This document shows, piece by piece, positions 12,820 through 24,260 of a stretch of DNA of 64,000 nt. The position numbers and the translations under genes are program-made. Origin of the DNA: Pinus tabuliformis. Its lineage: Eukaryota > Streptophyta > Pinopsida > Pinales > Pinaceae. The number at the start of each line of letters is the position of its first letter. Positions within the stretch are counted from its first letter, which is position 1. Under the pieces are notes generated by a model, which worked only from the letters and a program-made list of their open reading frames with translations, was not told where the DNA came from and did not search any database. Where the stretch lies: positions 363,789,750-363,853,749 of the forward strand of contig CM062814.1 of assembly GCA_031772625.1 (NCBI GenBank), given 5' to 3'.

Positions 12820-13182
12820 ATGGTGGAATTCGAAAGTAAAATTTCAGACCTTACTGTAACTATTTTAATTGATCCTGGAGCCACATTAAGTTATATTAGT
12901 CCTAAGGTTGTAGAGCATTGTAAATTGCAACCTGTTAAATTCAAGAATCCGTGGCTAGTACAACTGGCTACAGGGGCCAAGAGGCGAGTGCTTGCAAAAG
13001 TCAATAACTGCTCTTTAAAGATAGCAGGGCAGGCAGTGATGGTAGATTTAAATGTGCTCCCCCTTGGTTCATATGATGTTCTAATCGATATGCACTGGCT
13101 AGAAAAACACTGGTCCTTAATCAACTGCAAGAAAAAGACTATTTATTGTAGAGATGATCTTGGAGCAAGGCAAGAGATGTAA
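12820..13182 (+). pseudogene. Aspartic protease domain of the chromovirus polyprotein
   Basis: The frame continues from gag. The active-site motif D-P-G-A is at 12871 ('LIDPGATLSYIS'), followed by the expected downstream 'LGSYDVLIDMHWLEKH' segment; the usual G-M-D-W is here I-D-M-H. The stop at 13180 ends this open stretch, but the linker to RT continues in the same frame ('IPVIQEF', 'EIPGLPP'). The enzyme would mature Gag and Pol. Confidence 0.9.
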
Positions 13183-13314
13183 GGGATTAAGCAGCCAGTA
13201 CAGGTTCATCCAATAACTGTCTCTCAGTTAGCAAGATGCATTAGGAAGGGATGTCATATCTATGCCATCCAAGTGGGCTATGCTAACTCGAAGGATAAAA
13301 CAGCTACATTGGAC

Positions 13315-14280
13315 AACATCCCTGTGATACAAGAATTCGTTGATGGGTTTCTGGTGGAGATTCCTGGACTGCCACCTAAGACGGATATAGACTTTATTAT
13401 TGAATTGGTACCGGGGGCAGCTTTGGTATACTGAGCACCCTACAAAATGAGTACACTTGAGTCGATAGAGTTAAAAATGCAGTTACAAGAACTGTTAGAA
13501 AAAAAACTATATTCCTCCCAGTGTGTCTCCTTGGGGAGCTCCAGTATTGTTCGTTAAGAAAAAGGACAGGACCCTTCGCATGTGCATAGATTATCGTTAG
13601 TTGAACAAACTGACAATCAAAAATAAGTATCCTCTACCCCAGATTGATGAACTTTTCGACCAAGTGAAAGGTGCAACAGTATTTTCCAAGATCGATTTGC
13701 GATCTAGGTATCACCAAATCAAGATTAAGGAAGAAGACATAGCTAAAACAGCTTTTAGAACAAGGTATGGACATTACGAGTTTGTGGTGCTACCCTTTGG
13801 GTTAACTAATGCCCCACAACTTTTATGTGCTTGATGAACAACATATTTCATCAATATTTGGATAGATTTGTGCTGATATTTATTGATAATATACTAATAT
13901 ATTCTTGCACTATGGAAGATCACAAGGAGCACCTCAGATTAGTGTTTCAAACCCTCCGAGAACACCAGTTATATGCCAAGTTCAGCAAGTGCGACTTCTT
14001 GAAGGAAGAAATAGAGTATCTGGGCCATATAATCATGAAGGAAGGGATTGCAGTAGATCCCGAAAAGATAAAGACCATACTGGAATGGCTCATACCGAAA
14101 GATGTGGTAGACATCAGGTCTTTCATGGGATTAGTCGGTTACTATAGACGATTTGTAGAAGGATTCTCAAGAGCAGCATATCCTATCACTTCCTTACAGA
14201 AAAAGGAAGGTCTTTCAGATGGACCCCGGAATGCCAAAGAAGTTTTGAGTGGCTTAAGCATCTGCTCACCATCACACCCA
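13315..14280 (+). pseudogene. Reverse transcriptase domain, frameshifted and catalytically mutated
   Basis: Conserved RT blocks are present in order: 'IELVPGAALVY', '[13 protein letters not shown]' (in the second frame), '[13 protein letters not shown]', '[19 protein letters not shown]', the catalytic block at 13879-13899 and 'GHIIMKEGIAVDPEKI'. Frame changes fall in an A run near 13500, near 13818 and near 14205. In-frame stops are at 13432 and 13598. The catalytic box reads F-I-D-N instead of F-I-D-D: codon 13888-13890 is AAT, one transition from GAT, which removes the second metal-binding aspartate. The protein would be dead even if the frame were continuous. Confidence 0.93.
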
Positions 14281-14282
14281 TT

Positions 14283-14645
14283 TTGAGCATAGCTGATCCT
14301 AGTAAGGACTATGTGGTATGCACTAATGCAAGCAAAGAAGGTGTAGGAGGCGTGCTGATGCAAGATGGGAGGGTAATTGCTTACGAGTCAAGGAAACTAA
14401 AAGAGCATGAACAAAAATATTCTGCTTATGTTCTGGAGTTGGCAGCCGTCATTCACGCTTTGAAAATGTGGTAGCACTATCTCATGGGAAGGAAATTCTT
14501 ATTATTGACAGAACACCATAACCTGACCAATTATTTTAGCCAGCCCACTTTAAATGATAGGCAAGCACGGTGGGTGGATTTCCTAAGCAGTTTTGATTTC
14601 GAAATCAAACATTTGAAGGGGAAAGAGAATCGGGTGGCGGATGCT
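14283..14645 (+). pseudogene. RNase H domain, decayed
   Basis: Frame 3 reads 'VVCTNASKEGVGGVLMQDG', 'ESRKLKEHEQKYSAYVLEL' and 'GKENRVADALSQK'. The first catalytic aspartate of the usual T-D-A-S box is Asn here, and the usual T-D-H is T-E-H. A TAG at 14472 interrupts the domain. In intact elements this activity removes the RNA strand during reverse transcription. Confidence 0.9.
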
Positions 14646-14762
14646 CTAAGTCAGAAATTACAATATGTATATGAAATTTCCTATAGCGAATGGAAAAGCT
14701 GCTTTGAAGAGATGATTAAAAAAGCAGCAAAGCAAGATACCATTTATCAGCAAATAAAATAG

Positions 14763-15959
14763 CAAGTACAACAGCCAACCAGCAAAGGAAATCAACAAGA
14801 TTATGCGGTGGACATTACTGGAATGCTGTATTACAAGAAAAGACCGTATGTGCCCAATAAAAATAGCATTAAAAACTGGATTTTGGATGAATTTCATAAA
14901 AGTCACTATGCTGGACACCCCAGATACCAGAAAATGATCACTGCACTCCGAAAAGAATATTACTAGCTGGGTATGAAAAGAGATGTGGCTGAGTATTTGG
15001 CACATTGTTTAGAGTGTCAATAAATTAAGGCAGAACACCAACACCCTGCAGGGTTATTACAACCATTACCCATTCCGGAATGGAAGTGGGAAACCATTTC
15101 TATGGACTTCATAACCGGTTTACCCAAGACAAGGAAAAATAACGACTCCATCATGGTGGTGGTGGACAAATTAAGTAAATCAACACATTTTATACCTGTG
15201 CAGTCTACTTATAGAGTTGTACAGATCGCCCATATTTTTATGCAGAACATATTTAGGTTGCATGGACTACCAAAAACAATAATTTCAGACCATGATGTTA
15301 AATTTACATCGGTCTTTTGGAAAACATTATTTACAGAATTAGGGACTCAGCTGAATTTTAGTACAGCATATCACCCTCAGACTGATGGGCAAACAGAACG
15401 GGTGAACCAGGTGGTGGAAGATATGCTAAGGGCATATGTAATGCAGCAACCAACCAAGTGGGAAGATTACCTGCACTTGGTCGAGTTTGCGTATAATAAT
15501 GGCTATCATACATCACTGCAAATGAGCCCGTTTGAAGTATTGTATGGGCGGAAGTGTCGCACACCCTCAAGTTGGGGTGGACCGGAAGACAAATTGATGT
15601 TAGGTCCCGAAATGCTTAAAGAGATGGAGGACATGGTTAAGAAGGTACGATCCAATTTAAAAGCAGCTCAGGACAGGCAAAAGAGCTTTGCTGATTAGAA
15701 AAGAAGATTCAAGGAGTACCAAGTCGATGACCATGTGTATGTAAGAATACGAGCAAAAAAGAGCACACTACAATGGAACGGTTTCACTAAGTTGGCACCT
15801 CGATTTTGTGGACCATTCCAAGTCTTAGCAAGAATTGGGCCAGTGGCTTACCAGCTCGCCTTGCCAAGTCACATACGAGTCCACAATGTCTTCCATGTTT
15901 CTGTGTTAAAAAAATATGTTTATGATCCTAAACATGTAATTAGATGGCATGATATATAG
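14763..15959 (+). pseudogene. Integrase with C-terminal GPF-type module
   Basis: The zinc-binding N-terminal domain reads 'FHKSHYAGHPRYQKM' and 'CLECQ' (about 14887-15020) with TAG at 14964 and TAA at 15021. The catalytic core runs 15102-15698 with the three acidic residues in place: D in 'MDFITGLP', D in 'ISDHDVKFTS' and E in 'DGQTERVNQVVEDML'. A TAG at 15696 separates it from the C-terminal module '[20 protein letters not shown]' (15735-15959). The enzyme family joins element DNA to the chromosome. Confidence 0.93.
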
Positions 15960-16018
15960 GTGAGAATTATCTCTGGTAAATCAGTTCCCTTTAAAAGAAA
16001 ACTAACTTAGGATGTTGC

Positions 16019-16237
16019 ATGTTGCAGGTTAAACGAGAAGGAGAAATCTTGGTCGAACCACTGAACATCCTCGACCGGAGAGAATTCATGCTGCGAAAGC
16101 GAGCTATTATCCAAGTTAAAGTGCAGTGGCAGCACTTTGGGCTTGACGAGGCCACCAGGGAAGATGAAGAGCTCATGAAACAAGCTTACCCAGGGCTGTT
16201 CATGGTCAAAAGACATCGGGACGATGCCCAATTTTAG
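16019..16237 (+). pseudogene. Chromodomain-like C-terminal segment of integrase
   Basis: Seventy-two codons read 'LVEPLNILDRREFMLRKRA', 'IQVKVQWQHFGLDEATRED', a pattern typical of chromodomains at the end of chromovirus integrases, where they help steer insertion towards marked chromatin. It is in a different frame from the preceding integrase module, separated by about 60 bases, so another frameshift or indel lies between 15959 and 16019. Confidence 0.8.
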
Positions 16238-16247
16238 GATGGAGAGA
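16236..16247 (+). other. Polypurine tract
   Basis: AGGATGGAGAGA directly abuts the 3' LTR start at 16248, the expected position for plus-strand priming. Confidence 0.85.
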
Positions 16248-19075
16248 TGTGATGCCCCGGGAAAATGTAAATATTTGATTTTTACTGTGGTAAAAGACAG
16301 AACTAAATATGACATTATTAGTTGTTTGAAATTTAATAGTCTTGTTATTTTTTTTTTAAGAAAATATAAGTAATGTTTTTCTTGGAAATACTGGCAACTT
16401 CTGAGGAGGAAGTTGGGAAAAGATGGTTGCTGAGACTGCAACCCTAACTACCTCCCCTAACTGGAAAGGCTTCCAGAGAAAAGGAAGTGGGGGCAGGCAA
16501 AAACCTGGGTTGTAGGAACAGGCAGAGGAGGATAGATGGCTAAGTCTAATGATGACCAGATAGCCAAGAACTAAGTGCGTTCTTACTGAGGATAATGATC
16601 CTGCAAGAGAGCTAGGGGGGAGATTTTGGTCTTGAAAGACGAATCTCGTGGTTGGGTGGAGAAGAAAACAGTGGAGAATCCAAGTGAATCTCTGAGGAGT
16701 CTTTATTGCTGGGAAGAGACCAGGTAAGTAAAGAAAATCACTTGGATAATCTGGTAGATAATATGTTAGATAATATATATGTAATATGTTCAAAAATGGG
16801 ATGTAGAGGTCTGGTTTATTTCTTGCAGTTAGCAGAGAACTATATGATGAAAATAGTTCTCTTACTTTTCTGTTAAATGCAAAGGGAAATAACTAGGAAT
16901 ATTTACTGTGCCGAAGCAACCTTGAATACAAAAATTTAGGAATAGAAGTTAGTGTCTGTGGTACTAATCAAACAAACACCTCAGAGATAGTGAATACAGC
17001 CATAGGATGCAAACTGAATTCTTATTACTATAGCTTGACAAACAGAAAAGATAAGAGCATATTTGAGAACTACGAAATGACAAGTGTAGGCAGATAATTC
17101 TTGAAAACGAAAACATGTAGAAAAATCATTTTATCCTTCTCTAAAATTCTTGTTTAAATTGAAAAGAAATGTTGCCATGCTCTTAAGAAAGAAAATAATA
17201 AAGACTTGAAAAGAATGCAAGTATGGGGTCGATACTCGAACCCTGGAATCATCGCATATTTCCAGTTTGCGTATAAATCAAGACAAGAAGACCGGAATTG
17301 AGATAGATTAAACAATTGACATGCGCAACCCCATCACAGAGTTGCATGAGAAAGGAAATCCCAAGGCGATGGAGGCTTTCTTGGCAGCCTGCGGGTCCAG
17401 GAGTATGAATGTACATTAGACCTCTAAATAAATAAAGAGAGAGAGGGGCACGATATTTGGAAGACCTTTCAAAATGAGGTTCTCCTATTATAGTTATAGT
17501 GTATAGCAGGAAACCCTATAGTATCATAGGAAGAAACCATAGGGAAGTACTGGAAGAAACCCTGAGGGGGTTTCGGCGGCCAGATATTTCAACCAACAGA
17601 CGAACAAAAGAGTGACTCGTTGTAGCGCTTGAGAGAAGCCGAGAGTATTTTCGACATACAAGAAAAATCCAGATGCTCAAATGAATAAACGACTCTTTTC
17701 TAACAGATTTTGTTGGCATCTATATAAACCCTGACTTATTGCTTCACATATAAGAGAATGCGTATAGAACTTTGTACATTCATAAAACAAAAGAATGGAA
17801 CTACAGTACACGAGTAGTGTTTTTCAGAGCTGAGAACGTAAAACAACAATTAGATTTATCATTTGGAAAACAATTATACAAACCCAGAATTTAGTTCAAA
17901 AAATCATGCTGAAAATCTTATGGACTCGGCTTAAGTCCGAGCACAAATTAATTAACCAACAATTAGTCCTAGCACAAGGACTCCTGAACTATTAAAAAGA
18001 AAATTTGACCAATGATCACATAACTTACAGGGGCTCGACCCCTGATAAATTACAAACAGTTTACAAAAGGACCCAAGAAAATTGTTCACATAATTACAAC
18101 TGACATAGTCTAAGGCGACTCAAGCTGAAAAATGCATCCAAGTGGCCAGGCCTCGGGCCAGGACAGTCGCGGCCTCAAAACCTATGTAACCATGAAGTAA
18201 GGCAGCAGAACAATACTGCTCCAAGCTCGATAGGCACTACCTCCATAATTGGAACCATAAAAAAAAATAAGAGAAAGGTCCATAACCCTTGAGATGGCAG
18301 CTCTTATACATTGCACTTCCATGAGACTTCAAACCAGAACCATATATGCTTACCCGGTGGTCCACGCAGGAGGTAGACAGTTCGAGTAGCCATGACCATC
18401 CCTTGATTCGAGCCAACATTCCTTGGTTGCGCCCATTCCTCTTTCATTCCTGAAACAAACAGAGGAAACTGTTACAATCATGAACTGTGTATTGCCAAAG
18501 AGAGGATAAGTAACGGAACTAAGAGGAAAGGTGATGAATACTTACCCAAGTCATATAAATCGCTAGAAATTTAGGCAGCTTGACAACTGAACTCAAACAC
18601 TGAGCAGTAACCATAGTATTGCAGACAGTTTCGGCGCAGTGGAAGGCGGAGCAGAGCTGGATTGAGCATGAAGAAACAATGATCAAAATGAACCATACCA
18701 CCAGGATAAATGAGTACAAAACCCTTAGTTCGATATTCAACCCTTGGATCTATTGACCAAAATCTCCACCGTTGATGACTGGAGGAGCTCGAGGTGCACA
18801 AATGCTGTTGGTACTCTTGCCCTTGCCACGCCACCATGACAAAGCAGAGAATAAATGTTAAGCTAGGTGGAAAATTCAAGTGAATCTAGGAGGATGGTGG
18901 TACAGTGCCACTTTAATGCAAAAGACCATCATGTCATCGGAAAGTTTTCCGATCAATGGAACTATGTAATTGTAACCCAAAGTGATATCATATATAACAT
19001 TCAGAAAACAATAACCTTGATATAAGTCAACAAGGTGAAATTTTAATTTTATGTGTTTGTAGGAGGTACATGACA
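16248..19075 (+). repeat. 3' LTR of the chromovirus element
   Basis: 2828 bp, starting TGTGATGCCCC and ending ACATGACA, matching 8520-11321. It has small indels relative to the 5' copy, for example extra 'gataat' repeat material near 16750-16785. The TATA candidate is at 17721-17728. Confidence 0.95.
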
Positions 19076-19080
19076 TCTTG

Positions 19081-19621
19081 ATTAAAACCACTTAACATAA
19101 CCTTATATGTAATTTTTTATATAGTTAACAACTATATAAGTAAATTTTATTTTAAAAGATTTTGAAATTATAATAATATAATTCAATAACTTTATACAAA
19201 CTTAAACACTAAGCAATTTTTAATAATATATATTCTTTATCATTTTCAATCAACTTATAAATAAATTAACACCCATTTTAAAAAGTAAATACCGCATGTA
19301 TCATAACATAAAGTAGGTTGTGAATTCAGGGCGATCAATCCAATCAATAATACCAAAGGAGCCTAATGACACTCTAACTAGACCATGATGCTGGCCTGCC
19401 CTATTGGCCTATTCCCTTCTGGTCGGAAATCCCATCAAGTCAGTTGGTACCTTGGAAGTATATCACATGCGCTGGACTGCTCTAAATATTTTCTTTTGCA
19501 TGTATATCACATGTAAGATTTTCTTAAATCTTGCATGTATATCAGACGACTTTTATATTATTATTCTAATTCTAATTTTTCTTTGTACCAAATTAAAATG
19601 ACCACCACGTTGATGGTATCA
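19081..19621. other. AT-rich spacer
   Basis: No gene is visible. The first 200 bases resemble the AT-rich sequence left of the chromovirus insertion (8370-8510), so the element landed within or beside a dispersed AT-rich repeat. Confidence 0.55.
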
Positions 19622-20178
19622 TTTAGTGCACACCATCCAATCCTGCCTCATGGTTTATTTCCATCTGGCTCATATTTCGTTTGCGTTTATTAATGAATGG
19701 TTTATGTCGATTTAACAGACTTGCAAGAACACGTGCTTTATATTATATGTTCAATATATAAAAGTGCGGTCTGGTTTATGTTCTTTTTGAATGTATAAAA
19801 TAAATAATTTTTAGTAATATTAATGGTATTGATTTGCACCATTTATATTTATAATTTTAATATTTTTTATTTAATTTAAAATAAAATTTATTATATTTGT
19901 TATAGGCATGGTATCAGGTATTTTGATTTACTTTTAATAGGGTATAAATTTATATTTGATCAAAAAAATTTGCAATTTATTTATAGTTTAGTGCACGTTT
20001 AGTGCACACCATCCAATCTTGCCTAATGTTTTATTTTTATCTGGCTCATATTTTGTTTGCATGTATTAATGAATGGTTTATGTTCATTTAACAGATTGCA
20101 AGAAAGGGCAGTCTGGTTTATGTTCTTTTTGAATGTATAAAATAAATAATTTTTAATAACATTAATTGTATTGACTTG

Positions 20179-22256
20179 GACCTCTCTAAGGTATCTCTCA
20201 AGAAATTTTGAAGACAGATTCTGACTAGGAAAACTAAAGATAATAATAAAATTGCTTTATATGATTGGAATTCCTATCTTAAAAAGCTTTATGAATCTCC
20301 AAATGTCATGGATAACTTTGAAACCCTGCTCACAACAAAAGAAGTTTTCTCATTAGAAGACATTGAATTTGGGGTTAAATGCCTGGCAAATGGGAAAGCT
20401 AAGGACATCGAAGGTTACCAGGCATAAATCTTAAAAGTTGGAGGTCATGTCCTCATCCCCCACATCCACAAACTTTTCAATCAAGAAGTCAAGCAAGGGT
20501 TCCCTAAACCATGGACTGAAAGCCTCATTATCCCTATTTTTAAAAGTGGGGATACAAATAACCCCTCTAATTATCGGACCATTATGATCAACCCTCTCTT
20601 AGCCAAGCTATATGGTATTATTTTGGAAAAGAAGTTGAGCATATGGCTTGAAAGTGAAGGCAAGTGGGATGAAGGCCAAGCAGGTTTTAGAAGGCATCAC
20701 TCAACAACAAACCACCTCGTTACACTTATGATCAGTGTGGAGGAATGTCGTAATGATAAATCCAATCTCTTTTGTTGCTTTGTGGACTTTAGAAAGGCTT
20801 TCGATATGGTTCCTAGAAGCAACCTTTGGAATAGATTAGAAGAGCTAAAGGTTCCTTTCGAGTTGAGAACTTCCGCTATAAGACTATACGAGAATGTAAC
20901 TGCCAAGCTAAAAAGCAATGAGGGGTGGTTGAAAGATATTAAATGTAATATTGGAGTTAAACAAGGTTGCCCCCTCTCCCCTACCCTATTTGGCATTTAC
21001 ATTGACAAGCCTGAAGGTTGTTTAGAGGAAGCAGGTTGTGCTGGCACGATCTTAGCTGGGATAGTCATCATCCTTCTTCTCTATGCTGACGATATTGTTT
21101 TTCTTGCAAGGTGCCCATCTGATCTTGATCAACAACTTAAGCTTGTTAAGGATTTCTGCTCTACCATGGGTATGATTGTTAACACTGACAAAACAAAAGT
21201 CATGATTATCAAATCCAAGAAGGACACTTATGCTAATTTTATGTATGACAATAATAACTTGGAGGAAGTGTATTCTTACAAGTACCTAGGAATTGATATT
21301 CATCACAAGCTCAACTGGAACTATAGCATTGAGAAAAGGATTAATGGGGGGTGGAAAGCTTATTTTGGTGTTGAAAATAATTGTAAAATGAAAAACCTCA
21401 TAATGTGGGATAAAAAGAAGTTCCTCTTTGAAACTTTAGTCACTCCTATTATCTTATATGGATGTGAGGTTTGGGGTTGCAGCATCTCTAGAGAATCCTG
21501 GAGAAAGATTGAGCAAATCCAGAAGTGTTTTATAATGTATAACCTAAAAATTAAAAGCAATACACCCTATCCTATTCTCCTTATAGAAGTAGGTCTTTCC
21601 CCTATCGAGAGCCTAGCTATGACTAGGCTTCTGTTGTACAAGCACAAACTCAATAACACAGGAGATCATAGACTTCCTAAGCTAGCTTTAAATTCCAACC
21701 AAAACCACCTAAGGCTCAAGCAGGGGTGGTATAAAGACACGAGGGCCTGGTTAAACCTTTGGGAGATCAACGAGAATGATGCATTGCAAAACATTAATAA
21801 CATTAAAAATATTGTTACTTCTAAGTTCATAGAAAAATGGTGGTGTGAGAAAGATTTAGCAGCTAAAAGAAAATTAAGTTATTATTAGAAGGTCATCAAT
21901 CCCACCCTAGAAGATCAAAACTATCTCTCTGTTTAACTAGCTCAAAGAAGAAAATTAATATAGCGAAGATTAAAATGAACTCTCATGAGCTCCATAGTGA
22001 AACTCGTCGTTGGGCAGTTCCTAAAACACCATGAATGGAAAGGATCTGCCATCTCTGTGAGAATAGGAACATTGAGGATGAAAACCACTTCCTCTTAGAG
22101 TGGCCCGCGCACAACCACATTAGATCTCAGTTTCATAATCTTTGTCACAATTCTGACCTTCCTAGCCTTTTACAATGCCAAAATTATAGTGAGCCGAGGA
22201 GGCTTCTCTCCATGCTTTTTGAGCATAGGAATAAAATCTTAAATCAAACTAAATAA
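20179..22256 (+). pseudogene. LINE reverse transcriptase and C-terminal zinc finger, decayed
   Basis: The long open stretch 20584-21888 (434 codons) holds the RT core: 'QAGFRRHHSTTNHLVTL', 'FVDFRKAFDMVPR' with the first catalytic Asp, 'GVKQGCPLSPTLFGIYID' and the catalytic box 'LLYADDIVFLA', all intact. The frame extends upstream to the truncation point through TGA at 20209 (expected Trp) and TAA at 20425, so 20584 is not the true start. Downstream, a TAG at 21886, a one-base deletion near 21935 and a TGA at 22032 separate a C-terminal finger 'CHLCENRNIEDENHF'; its last expected Cys is Trp ('LLEWPAH'). The product would copy LINE RNA at a nicked target, but this copy is inactive. Confidence 0.92.
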
Positions 22257-22269
22257 TTTGTTTCTTTAG

Positions 22270-22301
22270 GTCCGATAGACCAAAGTTTGGTCTCAGCGGA
22301 C
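22270..22301 (+). other. 3'-terminal hairpin of the LINE
   Basis: Inverted arms gtccg (22270-22274) with cggac (22297-22301), and agaccaaa (22277-22284) with tttggtct (22286-22293), form an interrupted stem just before the CAT repeats that end the element. In several LINE groups such 3' structures are the template signal for the reverse transcriptase; that role is inferred here. Confidence 0.7.
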
Positions 22302-22463
22302 GTTAACCACCATCATCATCATTTATAATTTTAATAATTTTTTATTTAACTTAAAATAAAATTTATTATATTTGTTATAGGCATGGTATTAGGTATTTTG
22401 ATTTACTTTTAATTAGGTATAAGTTTATCTTTGATAATAAAAAAATTGCAATTTATTTATAGT

Positions 22464-24240
22464 TTGACATTAAGAATTTTTTTGTTATTTATTATTATTA
22501 TTTATTTTTTATTTAATTTTTTTTTCCATTTTCATGAGTTATAATTTTTCTTTATATTTTTAATTTAAAATAATTTATTATTATATTAAAAATATATTTT
22601 ATTAATTTAATTATAAGAAATTATATATATTAATACAAAATAAAACACTATATATATTATATGTTAATTTAAACAATATTAGTTAATATTTTTTTTGTGA
22701 TGTTATTCAACAATACAATATTTTTATTCACTGTTTTATTTTTATGTTTATTATTTTTTAATTTAATTAAGTTATATTTAAGATAAGCCACAGGTACTAG
22801 CTATTCTATAGCATTTATTTATATATAAATTATATTATATTTTTTTATTAAATTATATAAAATTAAAAAAAATTAACTTATTTTATGGAAATTCAGTTAT
22901 TTTAAAATTATTTTATAAGTTGAAATTTCACAAAATATTTAACTATTTTTTTTGTTATCTAAATTATTTTTCTCCATTTTAAAAAATATTAAATTCTGAA
23001 AATTTCATAAAATCTCTACCGAATTCTAAACCAATTAAACCAAAAAATATAAATAAAACCTCGTAAACTTTTAACAAATTGACAACGGCAGTCTCGTAGA
23101 GTAAGTTCCGCCGAAACTTTCGCACAGACTGTGGAACAGTTCGTACGAGTTGACTGAACAAAGTTATCAAAGCTCTTTTTCGTTAACAGTGGTGGTGGCA
23201 AAAGTTGTTTTTTTCGCTAAGGTGGAGTGAATAGCTTTTTATTTGAGATATGGAAGGATCTTTCATTTGATTAAGCATAGTTTGCAAAACAAGGAGAACG
23301 TGTTTTGTTCATTGAAGCGTATTTTAAGTGTTTTAGGTTGTGATTTTTCCTCGAAATTTTAAGGTGTTTCACGCGTTTTTATGATGTTGACTCTTGTTAT
23401 AGTTCATGAAAATAATTTAAATAAAAATAATTGCGTTACCTATCAATTTATTGGTTCAGAAAGGAAATCTAAATTTAAAAATAAAAAATAAAAAAAATTA
23501 CCATATCTTGGAAAATTGTATCGGGCAGAGGTTCCAGAAACGTGGATGTCAACAATTATTTAAATTCCGTGCTTGTGAAATTGTGAACAAAGACATTGAA
23601 TGCCAGCGAATGACAGTTGGTGAGTTTTTAATCATTTTTTTAATCCTTATCTTTGTTTCGTGCGAAGTCCCAATTTACTAACTGGATCACCTCGAATATT
23701 ATCATGTTCGCCGCTCTGCCCTAATGAATTTATTATGATAGCGACTTTTTATTATAGCACACTGCTTCATTTAATTGGCTCATAGAAAGACTTTAGACAG
23801 ACAGAAGTGTCTGTAATGGAGCAGCGAGTTTTCTGTAAATTGTTTAAAAGCGAAATTAAAAACAAATAAATAAAGCCAAAGCGTTTATTGTATGACTATC
23901 GTTTTTTATTCTTTATATGATTTCAAAGTTTAGTTATGTGGTTTCATTAGTTTACATCTAATTTTTCATTTTGATTTTGAATCATCTATATAAGTTGTTA
24001 TTTTGGGTCATTAGTTTCTTATTAGGTAAATTATTTATTTTTTTAATAATATTTAATAAATTTAGTTTTAAAATTTAATAGATTTTGTCGTTATCAAATT
24101 TATCTGATCCTAAACTTTAAGATTCTTCAATACACTATATTCATTTAAACGTTAAAGAAAAGCTCGCTTTTAATGGAAAAAAGCTGCTAGTTCATAAGAA
24201 CAATTATTACAAAATTTCTATTAAAGAATCCAGAAGGACA
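22464..24240. other. AT-rich spacer upstream of laccase
   Basis: Very AT-rich to about 22980, then moderately AT-rich. Short open frames such as 22979-23201 (minus) and 23451-23681 (plus) have no recognisable motif or splice context. I see no gene. Confidence 0.6.
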
Positions 24241-24260
24241 AGAGATGACCCCTCATTGAT

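Larger units (their letters stand above)
8520..19075 (+). mobile_element. Complete Ty3/gypsy chromovirus-type LTR retrotransposon (Tekay-like), decayed
   Basis: A 10,556-bp element bounded by TG...CA LTRs (8520-11321 and 16248-19075) and flanked by a perfect 5-bp target duplication TCTTG (8515-8519, 19076-19080). In order it holds a primer-binding site, gag with a zinc knuckle, aspartic protease, RT, RNase H, integrase with a C-terminal GPF-type module, a chromodomain-like segment and a polypurine tract. This domain order with a chromodomain defines plant chromoviruses; the LTR start TGTGATGCCCC and the integrase tail suggest the Tekay/Del lineage (inference). The reading frame has at least 13 in-frame stops and several frameshifts and cannot be autonomous. 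LTR copies differ at about eight of the first 130 bases by eye, so the insertion is not recent. Confidence 0.95.
20179..22321 (+). mobile_element. 5'-truncated non-LTR retrotransposon (LINE, possibly RTE clade)
   Basis: A 2.1-kb insert that starts mid-protein, with no endonuclease domain, and ends in a hairpin followed by CAT repeats and no poly(A). 5' truncation is typical of target-primed insertion. A short tandem-repeat 3' end in place of poly(A) is known for RTE-type and some other LINEs, so the clade assignment is inference. The pre-insertion sequence survives in the neighbouring tandem unit. No clean target duplication was found. Confidence 0.88.
19622..22463. repeat. 376-bp tandem duplication, second unit split by a LINE
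   Basis: Unit 1 is 19622-19997. Unit 2 starts at 19998 with the same 'tttagtgcacaccatccaat', is interrupted after 'attgacttg' (20178), and resumes at about 22322 with 'tttataattttaat', running to about 22463. Unit 1 serves as the empty site. About a dozen bases of unit 1 ('caccatttata') are absent at the junction. Confidence 0.85.

Noticed and set aside
16356-16793. Antisense frame of 145 codons in the 3' LTR
   Set aside because: It lies in repeat DNA, is broken in the other LTR copy (8620-8844) and has no recognisable domain.
22979-23201. Overlapping minus-strand frames before the laccase
   Set aside because: Short, no domain, no splice or promoter context, and two frames overlap equally well.
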